Origin: DASWJS01 sp036397035
GTDB taxonomy: Bacteria; Actinomycetota; AC-67
Direction: 5' to 3'
Assembly (NCBI GenBank): GCA_036397035.1
Contig: DASWJS010000025.1
Coordinates: 1-56,567, forward strand
DNA length: 56,567 bases
Below, in pieces: positions 33,910-43,374 of the stretch. Below the pieces are notes generated by a model. The model ran no database searches, was not told the origin of the DNA, and saw only the letters and a list, made by a program, of their open reading frames with translations. A program made the translations under genes and the position numbers. Each line of letters starts with the position of its first letter. Within the stretch, counting starts at the first letter, position 1.

Positions 33910-33945
33910 GGCCGGTCCGCGAGAAGGCGGCTACCATCGTTCGCG

Positions 33946-34737
33946 ATGGAAGCCGCCTTCTTCGATCTGGACAAGACCGTGATCGCGCGGTCCTCCACCC
34001 TCGCGCTCGGGCGCCCGCTCATGCGCGAGGGCATGATCACCCGCGCCCAGGTGATCAAGGGCCTGTACGCGCAGCTCGTCTACCACCTGCTCGGCGCGGA
34101 CGAGGCGAAGATGGACAAGATGCGCGACGGACTGCTCGCCCTGACCAAGGGATGGGAGAAGGCCAAGCTCGAGCAGCTCATCCGCGACACGGTCACCGGC
34201 GTGATCGAGCCCGTGATCTACGACGAGGCGCTGGCGCTGGTCGCCGCGCACCGCGCCGCGGGCCGGCGCGTCTACATCGTGTCCTCGTCCGGCGAGGAGA
34301 TCGTGCGACCGCTGGCCGAGCGACTCGGCGTCCCGCACTTCATCGCCACGCGCGCGGCCGTCGACGACGACGGACTGTTCACCGGCGAGCTGGCGTTCTA
34401 CTGCTACGGCGAGAACAAGGCCGTCGCGATGCGCGAGCACGCCGAGCGGTACGGGATCGACCTCGGCGCCTCCTACGCCTACTCGGACTCGGCCACCGAC
34501 CTGCCGATGCTGGAGGCGGTCGGGTATCCGCACGCCGTGAACCCCGATCGCGAGCTTGCCGCGGCGGCCGTCGAGCGCGAGTGGCCGATCCTGCGCTTCT
34601 CCCACCCGGTGTCGCTGCGCAGCAGGCTGGTGGCGGCGACCCCGAAGCCCAGCCCCGGCGCCGCACTCGCGGTGGGGGCGCTGGTGCTCGGCGCGTTCGC
34701 ATGGGCGGCGTATCGCGACCGGGCGCGACGGGGCTAA
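33946..34737 (+). CDS. HAD-IB family phosphatase (SerB-like) with C-terminal helix
   Basis: The 263-residue protein has the HAD motif I FFDLDKT (D7, D9), motif II in YIVSSSGEE, and motif III/IV in YGENKAV and AYSDSATDLPMLEAVG. It belongs to the HAD-IB subfamily, which often acts on phosphoserine-like or lipid phosphate substrates. A C-terminal hydrophobic helix (residues about 239-256) followed by basic residues suggests membrane attachment. ATG 33946 lies 36 bases after the copper protein gene. Confidence 0.85.
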   Translation: MEAAFFDLDKTVIARSSTLALGRPLMREGMITRAQVIKGLYAQLVYHLLGADEAKMDKMRDGLLALTKGWEKAKLEQLIRDTVTGVIEPVIYDEALALVAAHRAAGRRVYIVSSSGEEIVRPLAERLGVPHFIATRAAVDDDGLFTGELAFYCYGENKAVAMREHAERYGIDLGASYAYSDSATDLPMLEAVGYPHAVNPDRELAAAAVEREWPILRFSHPVSLRSRLVAATPKPSPGAALAVGALVLGAFAWAAYRDRARRG

Positions 34738-34803
34738 GAAGGTCCCGGTTTGCTGGAACTCTCCCCTAGTCAAGCCGAGTGACGGGTGCTAGGGTCGGAC
34801 CAC

Positions 34804-34905
34804 GAAGAGAGGGTCGGGTACCCACGCGCGGTCAGCCGCGGGAGGCGCACTCGGGGAGAAGCCCGAGATTTGGCACAGCGCGATTGTTAGCCGGACCCTC
34901 TTTTC
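34804..34905 (+). ncRNA. Structured RNA element of unknown class
   Basis: A closing stem of 12 bp with one mismatch (34804-34815 with 34894-34905) encloses about 78 bases. Inside are two local hairpins, CGCGG-TCAG-CCGCG and CTCGGG-GAGAAG-CCCGAG, plus GGGTACCC next to the closing stem. TAGGGT at 34790-34795 could be a -10 box. A short T run (TTTT) is at the 3' arm. No plus-strand gene follows, so a free small RNA is more likely than a riboswitch; on the minus strand it would be the 3' end of the mRNA. It does not match tRNA, SRP RNA or common riboswitches that I can recall. Confidence 0.4.
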
Positions 34906-34923
34906 GCCATCTTGGGACAGCCG

Positions 34924-35256
34924 CTACTGATCGGTTGGCTCTTCCGTCGATTCAGGTCGCGTCTCGGCCGTCAAGGCCAAGATCCAGGCGAGCCCGAACA
35001 GCCCGCCGCCGACCCCGCCGACCCACAGCAACGCCGGAGAAAGAGCGAGAACGTAATCGCCAAAGTCCGGCTCGACCCTGCCCAGCGCGGAGAGCGTCGC
35101 GATCAGGTAGACGGTCCCGACCACGAGGGCCAGCCAGCCGAGGACGCGCAGCGTCGTGATCCGCCGCGGCGTCAGCTCCCGCGCCGTCGGCGTCCTGAGA
35201 TCGCGCCCGCGCACGTAGCGCTCGGCGCGCTCGAGTTCTTCCCGGTCGATGCTCAC
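34924..35256 (-). CDS. Small two-helix membrane protein
   Basis: The 110-residue protein has a basic N-terminal part (residues 1-35), two membrane helices (about 36-58 and 68-94) joined by a short acidic loop and a hydrophilic acidic tail. No family is recognised. It starts 4 bases after the stop of the secreted hydrolase, so the two are coupled. Confidence 0.65.
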   Translation of the reverse strand: MSIDREELERAERYVRGRDLRTPTARELTPRRITTLRVLGWLALVVGTVYLIATLSALGRVEPDFGDYVLALSPALLWVGGVGGGLFGLAWILALTAETRPESTEEPTDQ

Positions 35257-35260
35257 GGGA

Positions 35261-37390
35261 TCAGGCGGCCGGGCACGTCGTCCAGGCGCTCGCGACGCGG
35301 GGCGTGGAGCGCGTGCAGTAGGTGGAGCCCGGCATCACGTCGACGATCGTGCCGGTGTCGAAGAACGTGCTGCGCTGCACGCCGCTCCGCACGAATCCGC
35401 GCGGGTCGCCGTGCGGGTCGCCGCCGTCGGTCGGCGGCGCCAGGTTGCCGTTCGGCGGGACGAGGTTGCCCGAGTCCCAGTAGACGATCGCGCTCCCGCC
35501 CCACGGCAGGATCGCGCCGGAGTCCGTGTCGAACACGTCCAGCCCGAACGCGGGATCGACCGACCAGTGCCGCGCCTCGTCCAGCGAGGTCTGTAGCAGG
35601 CGCGCGCCGATCGTGCGCGCCTCGACCTCGGCCGAGACGTTCGCGACCTGGAAGTCGCCGAACGCGACGTTGAGCATGACCTGGTGCGCGGGCGTGTTCG
35701 GGTAGGGGTCGTCGGTCATGTGCGCCGCGTACCCGTTCGCCTCCGCGCGGTCCCACAGCATCTGGATCAGCCCCATGCCGATCTGCTGCTCGCGCTTGTC
35801 GCGAATCGAGGCGTAGTAGACCTCGCCGTACGCGCCCTCCCAGTCGACGCTTCGGTTGAGCAGCGTCGAGTAGTTCATGCCCGGCACGCCGAGCGATGCC
35901 TTGGTGTAGTCGACGGCGAGCGCCGCGAGCGCGCCGCCCATGATCCCGCCCTGGGAGTTGCCGTCGTAGAACAGCTCGCCGGTGTCGATCAGGTCCTCGA
36001 ACGTGGGGCTGGAGGACAGACCGTCGGCGTGGAGCATCAACCGTCCGAGGTAGAGGAAGTTGACGAAGCCTTGCAGCGCCCGGTCCGGCATCGAGGGCAT
36101 CAGGCCCGGGTTGGCGAGGATCGACACGGCCTGCGGGATGTCGCCGAAGGCCATGCCGAGCCACTCGGTCCCGCAATACATGACGTTGTGCTCGCGCGTC
36201 AGCAGGCTTCCGCTCGACCAGCCGACCTCGCGGCGCTCGCCCAGGAGCCCATGGCCCATCAGGACCGGGCGCGCCGGGTTCGACGCGCTCGCCGTCGAGG
36301 GAATGCGGCAGGTGAAGTGCGCCTCGAACACGGGCTGCGCCGGGTTCACCTCGGGCAGCACGTCCGGGTCGAGCGCCGGCGGCGTCGGGTAGTAGAGCCG
36401 CGAGTGCGGCGTGTAGACCGGTGAGAGCCGCTCCTCAGTGAGCTGCTCGTTCGTCGGGTCGTACAGTTCGGGCGTCTCGGCATGGTGGACCAGGAAGTTG
36501 GGCACTTCGAACGAGCCGTGCACCATCGCCGTCGTGTCGCCGTCCCTCGGGATCACCTGCGTCACGCGGAACGCGGGCGCGTCGCCCTGGATCGCCCCGT
36601 CGTCCAGGTCGGTGTCGCCGAGCATCGCGAAGGCCTCGTCGCGCATGTGGAGCGCGCGACCGGCGAGCGAGTCGGCGCTCGCCACCGTGAACTCCCACGC
36701 CAGGTACAGGTCGGGTGTCGGGATGCCGTAGCCGGCCAGCTCCGCGGTGATGCGCGTGACGTCGGCCTGGCGAGCCGCGTCGGAGCCGGTGCCGTCGCGA
36801 TAGTCCGCGAAGGACCCGGCGGGGATCGCGGCACCGCTCGCGTCCTTCATGGCGCGAAGCGCCACCACGTAGCGGGTCGCCTCGTCGAAGTTCACAGCCG
36901 GGCGGACGATGAGCATCCGCTCGGCGTCGCCGGTCGCGGGGTGGGTGTCAAGCTCGGACCAGAAGGGGTGGCGCTCGCCGGTGGCGGTGTTCACGATCAC
37001 GATGGGCGCGTCCGGGTCCTCGTAGCGCGCGATGTCGGTGATGTGGTCGGTGGTCGCGCCCCAGGTCTGGCGCAGGTCGAGCCCGGGCACGAAGGTCATC
37101 AGGGGCGAGCCGGGCGACCATCCGTCGTTGCGGTTCCACTCCTCCATCAGCAGCGGGACCGCGCCCAGCGCCCGCGGCGGCGCGAGCGGGTCGATGTGGA
37201 CGCGCCGGCCCGTCGGGGTCCCGGGGTCGGCCACCGTGAAGAAGTCGCTCGGGAACGGGAGCATGCAGTAGGCGGGGTCGAGCGGGTCGCAGACCCCCGC
37301 AGCGTCCCCGACGGCATCGGCCGACCCGATCGCCGGAACAGCCGTGACGAGCGCGAGCACGACGAGCACCGCCTTGGAGCGCAGACGCAT
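35261..37390 (-). CDS. Secreted alpha/beta hydrolase
   Basis: The 709-residue protein has a signal peptide (1-26) and a long N-terminal region with the pattern PFPSDFFTVADPGTP and ARYEDPDAPIVIVN seen in large secreted lipase-like hydrolases. The oxyanion loop GHGLLG is at 379-384 and the nucleophile elbow GNSQG at 477-481 (S479). An acid and a His further on (near VDPAFGLDVFD and GDPHGDP) could complete the triad. It may cleave lipids or polyesters outside the cell. It follows the lipoprotein gene by 87 bases and could belong to the same long transcript. Confidence 0.78.
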   Translation of the reverse strand: MRLRSKAVLVVLALVTAVPAIGSADAVGDAAGVCDPLDPAYCMLPFPSDFFTVADPGTPTGRRVHIDPLAPPRALGAVPLLMEEWNRNDGWSPGSPLMTFVPGLDLRQTWGATTDHITDIARYEDPDAPIVIVNTATGERHPFWSELDTHPATGDAERMLIVRPAVNFDEATRYVVALRAMKDASGAAIPAGSFADYRDGTGSDAARQADVTRITAELAGYGIPTPDLYLAWEFTVASADSLAGRALHMRDEAFAMLGDTDLDDGAIQGDAPAFRVTQVIPRDGDTTAMVHGSFEVPNFLVHHAETPELYDPTNEQLTEERLSPVYTPHSRLYYPTPPALDPDVLPEVNPAQPVFEAHFTCRIPSTASASNPARPVLMGHGLLGERREVGWSSGSLLTREHNVMYCGTEWLGMAFGDIPQAVSILANPGLMPSMPDRALQGFVNFLYLGRLMLHADGLSSSPTFEDLIDTGELFYDGNSQGGIMGGALAALAVDYTKASLGVPGMNYSTLLNRSVDWEGAYGEVYYASIRDKREQQIGMGLIQMLWDRAEANGYAAHMTDDPYPNTPAHQVMLNVAFGDFQVANVSAEVEARTIGARLLQTSLDEARHWSVDPAFGLDVFDTDSGAILPWGGSAIVYWDSGNLVPPNGNLAPPTDGGDPHGDPRGFVRSGVQRSTFFDTGTIVDVMPGSTYCTRSTPRVASAWTTCPAA

Positions 37391-37477
37391 GTGATTCCCC
37401 TCCCGGAAGTCGACCTGTTCAGCCCTGGGAGGCTTCGCCCCGAGTCGTCCCGATTCCTGCCGACCGGTCGGAAGGCC

Positions 37478-38086
37478 CTACGTCTGGCAAGAGCCCGCCA
37501 GCTCGGCGACGGTGAAGCGGGCGGTGTCGTAGGTGTTGCCGTCCGCCAGCGTGAAGACGTAGACGTCGACGCGCACCGGGCCGGGGGGAGGATTGTTCGT
37601 CAGCGTCCACGAACTCGAGTACTCGCCCTGATCGTCGGTTTGGCCTGCGTCGTTCCCGCCGTAGTCGCCGCCGTAGCCCGATCCTGCTCCCGACTTTCCA
37701 TTCGAGTAGACGGCTTGATACGCCACGGTCGCCCCCGGCTCGGTTTCGACCGAGAGCGTCACGAGGTCCCCGATCCGCGCGCACTCGGGTGTGACCGAGG
37801 ACTCGACGGGCAACGTCGGGTCCGGCTCGAACGGAGGCGCCGCCTTGGACGAGTCCGAGCCACCGCGCTGGCGGCTCGCACGCTGCGCCGACTGCTGCCC
37901 GTCCGGCGTCGGAGTTTCCGCCGGCGCAGAGGGAGTGACGCTCGGAGCCTGCGAGCCCGCGGTCGTGACGCCGCCGCCGGTGCACGCGGCGGTCAGCATC
38001 GCCATCCCGACAACACCGAACACCACCCTCTCCGACGCACTGCGGATCGAGCGTGCCGAACGAGCCTTCGCTCGGAGCGCGTTCAT
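37478..38086 (-). CDS. Lipoprotein coupled to livF
   Basis: The 202-residue protein has a basic N-terminus, a hydrophobic stretch and a lipobox L-T-A-A-C at about 31-35. A Pro/Thr/Ser-rich linker runs to about residue 95, then a beta domain (RIGDLVTLSVETEPGATVAY; YSSSWTLTNNPPPGPVRVDV). ATG 38086 overlaps the livF stop as ATGA. A lipoprotein translated from a Liv-type transporter operon could be an accessory binding factor; the family is unknown. Confidence 0.68.
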   Translation of the reverse strand: MNALRAKARSARSIRSASERVVFGVVGMAMLTAACTGGGVTTAGSQAPSVTPSAPAETPTPDGQQSAQRASRQRGGSDSSKAAPPFEPDPTLPVESSVTPECARIGDLVTLSVETEPGATVAYQAVYSNGKSGAGSGYGGDYGGNDAGQTDDQGEYSSSWTLTNNPPPGPVRVDVYVFTLADGNTYDTARFTVAELAGSCQT

Positions 38087-38868
38087 GTTCCCCCTCCTTT
38101 CCGACGCCGGCGAGCCGTTCGGCCCGTCGGCTGCTGCCCGGCTGAGGCCGGTTCCGCCACCTCCCCCAGGTACGCGGCCATCACGTCCGGGGATGCGGCC
38201 AGTTCGGCGCTCGGCCCCTCGACGACGACCTCCCCCTTCGCAAGCACGTACGCGCGGCTGGTGTGCTTTAGCGCCAGGTGCACGAACTGCTCGACCAGCA
38301 ACACGGCCGTACCGTCACGGTTGATGACGTCCAAGGCCTCGAAAAGTTGCGTCACGATGATCGGCGCGAGCCCGAGGGACAGCTCGTCTACGAGCAACAG
38401 TCGCGGCTTGCTCATCAGCGCGCGTGCGACGGTCAGCATCTGCTGCTCACCGCCGGACATCGTCGCGGCTGCCTGGTCCGCTCGCTCCCGCAGGCGCGGG
38501 AACAGCTCGAACATGTGATCGATCCGCTCCGACTCCTCCTGGACGGTCTTGCGGCGCGACCAGTGACCGAGCTTCAGGTTCTCCAGCACCGTCATCTCGG
38601 GGAACAGCTCGCGTCCCTCGGGCATGTGCGCCAGCCCGAGGCGCACGACCTTGTGCGCCGGGGTCCGTCCGATGGGCCGGCCGCCGAACGTGATCTCGCC
38701 CCGCGCGGGCGCGAGCAACCCCGACGCGGCGCGAAGTGTCGTCGTCTTCCCGGCGCCGTTCGCGCCCAGCAGGGCCACCATCTCGCCCTCCTCGACGTCC
38801 AGGCTCAAGCCGCGCAGCGCCTGGACCGGGCCGTAGTAGACGTCGATTCCCTCCAGCCGGAGCATCAC
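38083..38868 (-). CDS. livF: Branched-chain amino acid-type ABC transporter ATPase (LivF)
   Basis: The 261-residue ATPase has Walker A GANGAGKTT at 35-43, Q-loop region (LAHMPEGRELF), signature MSGGEQQML and Walker B LLLVDELSLGL. The LivF family is recognised by HMPEGR and EQFVHLAL. The GTG at 38868 overlaps the stop of the fused permease gene as GTGA. The tail has a basic run RTARRRRKGGG. Confidence 0.9.
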   Translation of the reverse strand: MMLRLEGIDVYYGPVQALRGLSLDVEEGEMVALLGANGAGKTTTLRAASGLLAPARGEITFGGRPIGRTPAHKVVRLGLAHMPEGRELFPEMTVLENLKLGHWSRRKTVQEESERIDHMFELFPRLRERADQAAATMSGGEQQMLTVARALMSKPRLLLVDELSLGLAPIIVTQLFEALDVINRDGTAVLLVEQFVHLALKHTSRAYVLAKGEVVVEGPSAELAASPDVMAAYLGEVAEPASAGQQPTGRTARRRRKGGGT

Positions 38869-41800
38869 GGCACCCCTGCCTCTTCCTCGACGGGCTCGCC
38901 GAGGTACGCCGCGATGACCTCGGGGTGGCGCTGGACCTCGGCCGGCTCGCCCTCGGTCAGCATCCGCCCCTGGTTCAGGACGTACATGTAGTCCGAGACG
39001 CCGGTGACCATCCGGACGTCGTGCTCGATCAGGAGCACCGACACGCCAAGCGATCGCGCTCCGCGAATGACCTCGGTCAACTGGTCGGTCTCCGCCTCGT
39101 TCAGCCCGGACGCCGGTTCGTCGAGCATGACGAGCGGCGCCCCCGTCACGAGCGCGCGCCCAAGCTCGACCATGCGGAGCGTGCCGAACGGAAGTCCCCG
39201 CACGCCCTGATCGGCGATCTCTTCGAGGTTGAGGAGCCGCAGCACCTGCCGGACCCGGTCGCGCGCTGCATCCTCGGCTCGGAGCGTGCGCGGGCCGGCG
39301 GCGAGGTTCGACAGCAGGTTCGAGTCGTTGTGCTGGTGCGTCGCCACGAGCACGTTCTCGAAGACGGTCAGCTCCCCGAAGAGCTGCAGGACCTGGAACG
39401 TGCGGGCGATGCCGGCGCGCGCGCGCTCGTGCGGCGGCGAGCCGCGCAAGTCCTGGCCGAACAAGGTGATCTCGCCCGCCGCCGGGTCGTTCAGGCCCAG
39501 GATCGCGTTGAACAGCGTGGTCTTGCCCGCCCCGTTCGGTCCGATCAACCCGGTGATCTCACCCTCTCGCACCTGGAGCGAGGCGTCGTTCACGGCGGTC
39601 AGACCGCCGAACCGCACCGTCACGTCGCGCGCGTCCAGGACGATCGCCCGATCCGCTCGCGGCGGGAGGCGATGGGCTGCAGGGCTCGCCCCCTCGAACG
39701 TCACTATCGGCTTCGGACCCGTGCTCCCGTTCGCCGACGGCTGCGCCTTGGCCGGCGTGCGGGCGCCTTCGTCCTCGCCCGGGGCGTTCGCGGCCGCGAA
39801 CCAGTCCCGCGTCCGCCCGAGCGCCACCGGTGCCTTGCGGCGCCGAGGCAACCGCTTCTTCAGCGGATCGAGCACCGGCGCCGCTACCTTGGCCGTCGTT
39901 GCCATCGCGGCGGAGGCGGCGCGCAGCCCTTCCCGGCCCAGCGCGAGGGCTCGCACGGCGATCGCCCGCGCGCGCGCGTCGAGCGCCGACTCGCGAGCGC
40001 GCACCGGCACCCACCGCTCACGCAAGCGCCGCAGCGTCGTAGGAACCGCCGCCAGCCCGCCCGGGTAGGCCAGCAGGACCACGGTAAGCAGCAGCGCCGA
40101 CACCAGGTCCAGCCACCCGGACAGGAAGCTGACCCGGAAGAAGACCTCGTTGAGTCCGGCAAAGACCGCGCCGGCGGCAACCGCGCCCCCAAGGCTCGAC
40201 AGCCCGCCGACGACGGCGATCGCCACGAACTGCAGCGAGACGTTGAATGCGAAGATGCTCGGCTCGACGGATCGCTGGTCCATCATGATCAGGTTGCCCG
40301 CGATGCCGGCGATCACGCCCGACATCGCGAACGCGATCAGCTTGTAGCGGGTGACGTCGATGCCGAGCGAGGACGCCGCCATCTCCGACCCGCGGATGGC
40401 GAAGAACGCGCGCCCGGTCTTGGTTTCGCGAAGGTTGGCCAGCGTGAACATCGTCAGCACGACGACGGCCAGGAAGACGTAGAACAGGGTCTTCTGCTCG
40501 GTGAGGTCGAGATAGGGGATGCCGCCCGGCCGGCCGAGCTGTTGGCCATCGATCCTCGATGTGCCGCCGGACACGCCCAGCCACGGCGACCTGAACAGGA
40601 ACGAGTCGCTCATCCAGGCGAAGATCAGGGTCGCGACCGCAAGGTAGAGGCCGCGCACGCGCAACGCCACCATCCCCAGGATCGTCGCCGCGACGCCGGC
40701 CGTGACCGCGCCGATCCCAAGCGTCACGGGAAAGCCGAGGCCCCACCCACGAGCAACCATGCCCGTGATCAGCGCGGCGATCCCGACGAAGCTCGCTTGG
40801 GCGAGCGAGATCTGGCCGACGTATCCGGTCAGGATCACCAGCGACGCGGCGGCGAGCGTCAGCTCGATCCAGGTCAGGGAGGTGCCGAGGACCGAGAACG
40901 GCACGATCCACGGCCAGGCGATCAGCACCACGGCGCCGATGAGGAACCACTTCCCGGCGACGCCCTTCCTCCGCACGCGCTGGCCGTCGCCGGCCGACAG
41001 TCCGGACTCGGATGCCTCGGCCCCGGCGATCCGCCGCCCGCGAATCGCCATCACGGCAAGGGCCAGGATCGCCAGCGCCAACTGCGGCGACCCGCTCAGG
41101 CTGGCAATCGAGCCGATGCCGGGGGTCCCCGAGAAATAAGGGACGATGCCGAAGCTCAAGCCGGCAATGCCCGCGCCCCACAACGCGCCGGTCAGGCTTT
41201 CCAACCCGCCGATGAGGGCGGCGACGAAAGCCGGGAGCACCTGGAACGTCAGCGTCACGGTGTCCAGATTCGTCACCGCGGCGAGCAGGATCCCCGCCAG
41301 CCCGGCGAGCGCACCACCCAGCGCCCAGGCAGAGGCAGCCGCGAGGTCCGGGTCGATGCCCATCAACGATGCCGCGCGCCTGTTCTGCGCCGCCCCGCGA
41401 AGAGCCAGGCCGTAGCTGGTCTTGGTGAAGAACCAGAAGAACGCGGCCGAGACGACGATCGCGGTACCGAACAGGCCGATGTCGCCAAAGCCGATGCTGC
41501 TGTTGCCGATGCTGATCGACCGGTCCGGGAACACCTTCGGCGCTCGCAAGGGCGTCGTCCCCCAGATGCGCGCCGCGAGCGCGATCAGCAAACCGGTAAC
41601 CGCCACGGTGCCGACGGTCTGCGCGGTCGCGCCCTGCGGGCGTAGCCGCCGGACGAAGACGCGCTCGACGGCCACGCCGAGCACCGCTCCCGAGGCCACC
41701 GCCAGCGGGAGCCCCACCAGCACCGGCACCCCAGCGCCCACCAAGCTGTAGAGCAGGTACGCGGGGATCATCGCCATCGCCCCGTGCGCCAGGTTCAGCA

Positions 41801-41900
41801 CCCGCGACGCGCGATAGATGACCGAAATCCCGAGCGCGAACATCGCGTAGGCCCCGATGAACGGGATCGACAGCAGTGCGTAAACGAAGATGGCGGGCAA
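38865..41900 (-). CDS. LivH-LivM-LivG triple fusion: two permeases and an ATPase
   Basis: The 1011-residue protein joins a LivH-type permease (about 1-290, starting PAIFVYALLSIPFIGAYA), a LivM-type permease (about 310-595, GYVGQISLAQASFVGIAALI), a linker of about 140 residues rich in Arg/Ala/Pro and a LivG-type ATPase (about 747-1011). Walker A is GPNGAGKTT near 787, Walker B LVMLDEPASGLN; the signature is LPFGT, not LSGGQ-like. The start is a TTG at 41900, 5 bases after the livK stop; no better start precedes the first helix. With LivF and LivK it forms a full importer. The substrate is not shown. Confidence 0.88.
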   Translation of the reverse strand: MPAIFVYALLSIPFIGAYAMFALGISVIYRASRVLNLAHGAMAMIPAYLLYSLVGAGVPVLVGLPLAVASGAVLGVAVERVFVRRLRPQGATAQTVGTVAVTGLLIALAARIWGTTPLRAPKVFPDRSISIGNSSIGFGDIGLFGTAIVVSAAFFWFFTKTSYGLALRGAAQNRRAASLMGIDPDLAAASAWALGGALAGLAGILLAAVTNLDTVTLTFQVLPAFVAALIGGLESLTGALWGAGIAGLSFGIVPYFSGTPGIGSIASLSGSPQLALAILALAVMAIRGRRIAGAEASESGLSAGDGQRVRRKGVAGKWFLIGAVVLIAWPWIVPFSVLGTSLTWIELTLAAASLVILTGYVGQISLAQASFVGIAALITGMVARGWGLGFPVTLGIGAVTAGVAATILGMVALRVRGLYLAVATLIFAWMSDSFLFRSPWLGVSGGTSRIDGQQLGRPGGIPYLDLTEQKTLFYVFLAVVVLTMFTLANLRETKTGRAFFAIRGSEMAASSLGIDVTRYKLIAFAMSGVIAGIAGNLIMMDQRSVEPSIFAFNVSLQFVAIAVVGGLSSLGGAVAAGAVFAGLNEVFFRVSFLSGWLDLVSALLLTVVLLAYPGGLAAVPTTLRRLRERWVPVRARESALDARARAIAVRALALGREGLRAASAAMATTAKVAAPVLDPLKKRLPRRRKAPVALGRTRDWFAAANAPGEDEGARTPAKAQPSANGSTGPKPIVTFEGASPAAHRLPPRADRAIVLDARDVTVRFGGLTAVNDASLQVREGEITGLIGPNGAGKTTLFNAILGLNDPAAGEITLFGQDLRGSPPHERARAGIARTFQVLQLFGELTVFENVLVATHQHNDSNLLSNLAAGPRTLRAEDAARDRVRQVLRLLNLEEIADQGVRGLPFGTLRMVELGRALVTGAPLVMLDEPASGLNEAETDQLTEVIRGARSLGVSVLLIEHDVRMVTGVSDYMYVLNQGRMLTEGEPAEVQRHPEVIAAYLGEPVEEEAGVP

Positions 41901-41905
41901 GGCGA

Positions 41906-43366
41906 TCAGTTCGTGCCGTATTCAGGGTGGGGGTCACACGAGGTGGCCCCGGTCCGCCAGCCTCCGAACGTTCCTTTGTAGTTGATCGTGAAGCCTTGCA
42001 TGCAGGCGGCGGCGTAGTGATTTTCCTCCGCCCACCGCAGTTTCGGGTCCACCGTGAGCCCCGTCTTGAGCGTCATGGAGTCGAGCACCGCGCGCAAGCG
42101 GTCGCGTGTCAGATGGGGGCCGACCTTCTGGAGCGCCTCGACCAGCAACTGCATGCCGACGTACCCACCCTGGGCGAACTGGTTGAAGACATCGACGTTG
42201 GGATCGGTGGCCCGCAAGTCGGCCACGTAGGTGCGAAGCGCCGGTTCGTACTGATACTCCTCGATGTTGGGCCTGTAGCCGGTCCAGACCGTCACGCCGT
42301 CGCACGCCGACTGGCACTTCACTCCGAAGTCGCGCGTAAACAGCGGTTGGGCGCCCCAGACCAGCGCGTTGGCGTCCGCGTCCGGCTTCGGGGAGTCCGA
42401 GTTGCCCATCCACGTCAGCGCCGTCGCCGGCTCGAGGAACATCGCCACCAGCGAGTTCGGGCCACCACCGGTGAACCGGTTGATCTCGGTTGCGTACGTC
42501 GGCTGGGCGGCCTCCACGCCGCAGAAGTTGGCCTTGCACGTGTTGGCCTCGTTGAAACCCTCGACGTCCTTGCCCGTCTGGCGCTTGACCTCGGCGTTGA
42601 ACGCCTGGGCCGCCTCGACGCCGAACTTGTAGTTCTTGTCGAACACGATCGCGAAGTCGGTGATGCCGAGCTTCTTGGCCGCCTGGATCACCATCAATCG
42701 AGCCGACGACGCGGTCGAGACCGCAACCGGCCAGAACCACGGGTCGGTGTACTGGCTGATCAACATGCCGTCGGTTCCCACGACCGGGATTCCCTCCTCG
42801 TCGATCTCGCCGCTGCCGTCCTTGGCGACCGCGTTCAGGCCTTCGCTCGAAGGCCCCACCGGGATGGCGAAGACCTCGTCCTGCATGAAGTTGCGCAGGT
42901 ACTTCTGCCCGAGGCTCGAGTTCCAGCCATCGTCGCGATAGGTCACGACGAGCTGCCGGCCGCAGATCCCGCCGGCGTGATTGACCTTGTTGACGACCGC
43001 CTCCATCGCGATCTGGACGTCGGCAAGGAACGCCGCGCCTGGTCCAGAGCGCACGACCGTCGTCGCCAGGTTGATCGCGGTGGCTGTCACGCCTTTGTCG
43101 GTGGCACCGCCGTTGAGCCCGGGCGCGCACTTCAGGCCCGAGGGTCCATCGTCCAAGGCGGCCACCTGCGAGGGCCCCGCGCTCGGTCCTGCGGCGCCCG
43201 GGTCGAAGGAGGCGACGGCGCCCGGGCCGGCCGGGCCGGGGCCCTGCTCGGTTCCCGATCCGACGCTGCCCGCGGGGATGACCTGGACGGACGCCAGGAT
43301 GCCCGAGCCCGCCCCGATCACAAAGATCGCGGCCGTCTTCCAAAACGCACTTGGCTTTGCTCGCAT
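41906..43366 (-). CDS. Liv-type periplasmic-binding protein (ABC substrate-binding)
   Basis: The 486-residue protein has an N-terminal membrane/signal helix (residues about 8-27) without a lipobox, a Gly/Pro/Ala-rich spacer, and a type I binding fold (INLATTVVRSGPG, AGGICGRQLVVTYRDD, FAIPVGPSSEGLNAVA, FAIVFDKNYKFGVEAAQAF). It has at least eight cysteines, unusual for LivK. Its stop lies 5 bases before the fused permease gene and its start lies 8 bases after the propeller-like gene. The ligand may be an organic compound other than leucine. Confidence 0.85.
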   Translation of the reverse strand: MRAKPSAFWKTAAIFVIGAGSGILASVQVIPAGSVGSGTEQGPGPAGPGAVASFDPGAAGPSAGPSQVAALDDGPSGLKCAPGLNGGATDKGVTATAINLATTVVRSGPGAAFLADVQIAMEAVVNKVNHAGGICGRQLVVTYRDDGWNSSLGQKYLRNFMQDEVFAIPVGPSSEGLNAVAKDGSGEIDEEGIPVVGTDGMLISQYTDPWFWPVAVSTASSARLMVIQAAKKLGITDFAIVFDKNYKFGVEAAQAFNAEVKRQTGKDVEGFNEANTCKANFCGVEAAQPTYATEINRFTGGGPNSLVAMFLEPATALTWMGNSDSPKPDADANALVWGAQPLFTRDFGVKCQSACDGVTVWTGYRPNIEEYQYEPALRTYVADLRATDPNVDVFNQFAQGGYVGMQLLVEALQKVGPHLTRDRLRAVLDSMTLKTGLTVDPKLRWAEENHYAAACMQGFTINYKGTFGGWRTGATSCDPHPEYGTN

Positions 43367-43374
43367 GCGACTCC

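Noticed and set aside
34804..34905. tRNA-Sec, SRP RNA or ydaO/ykkC riboswitch
   Set aside because: No T-loop, no SRP core GGTCAGG...GGAAGGGAGCAGCC, and no conserved riboswitch core; also no plus-strand gene follows.
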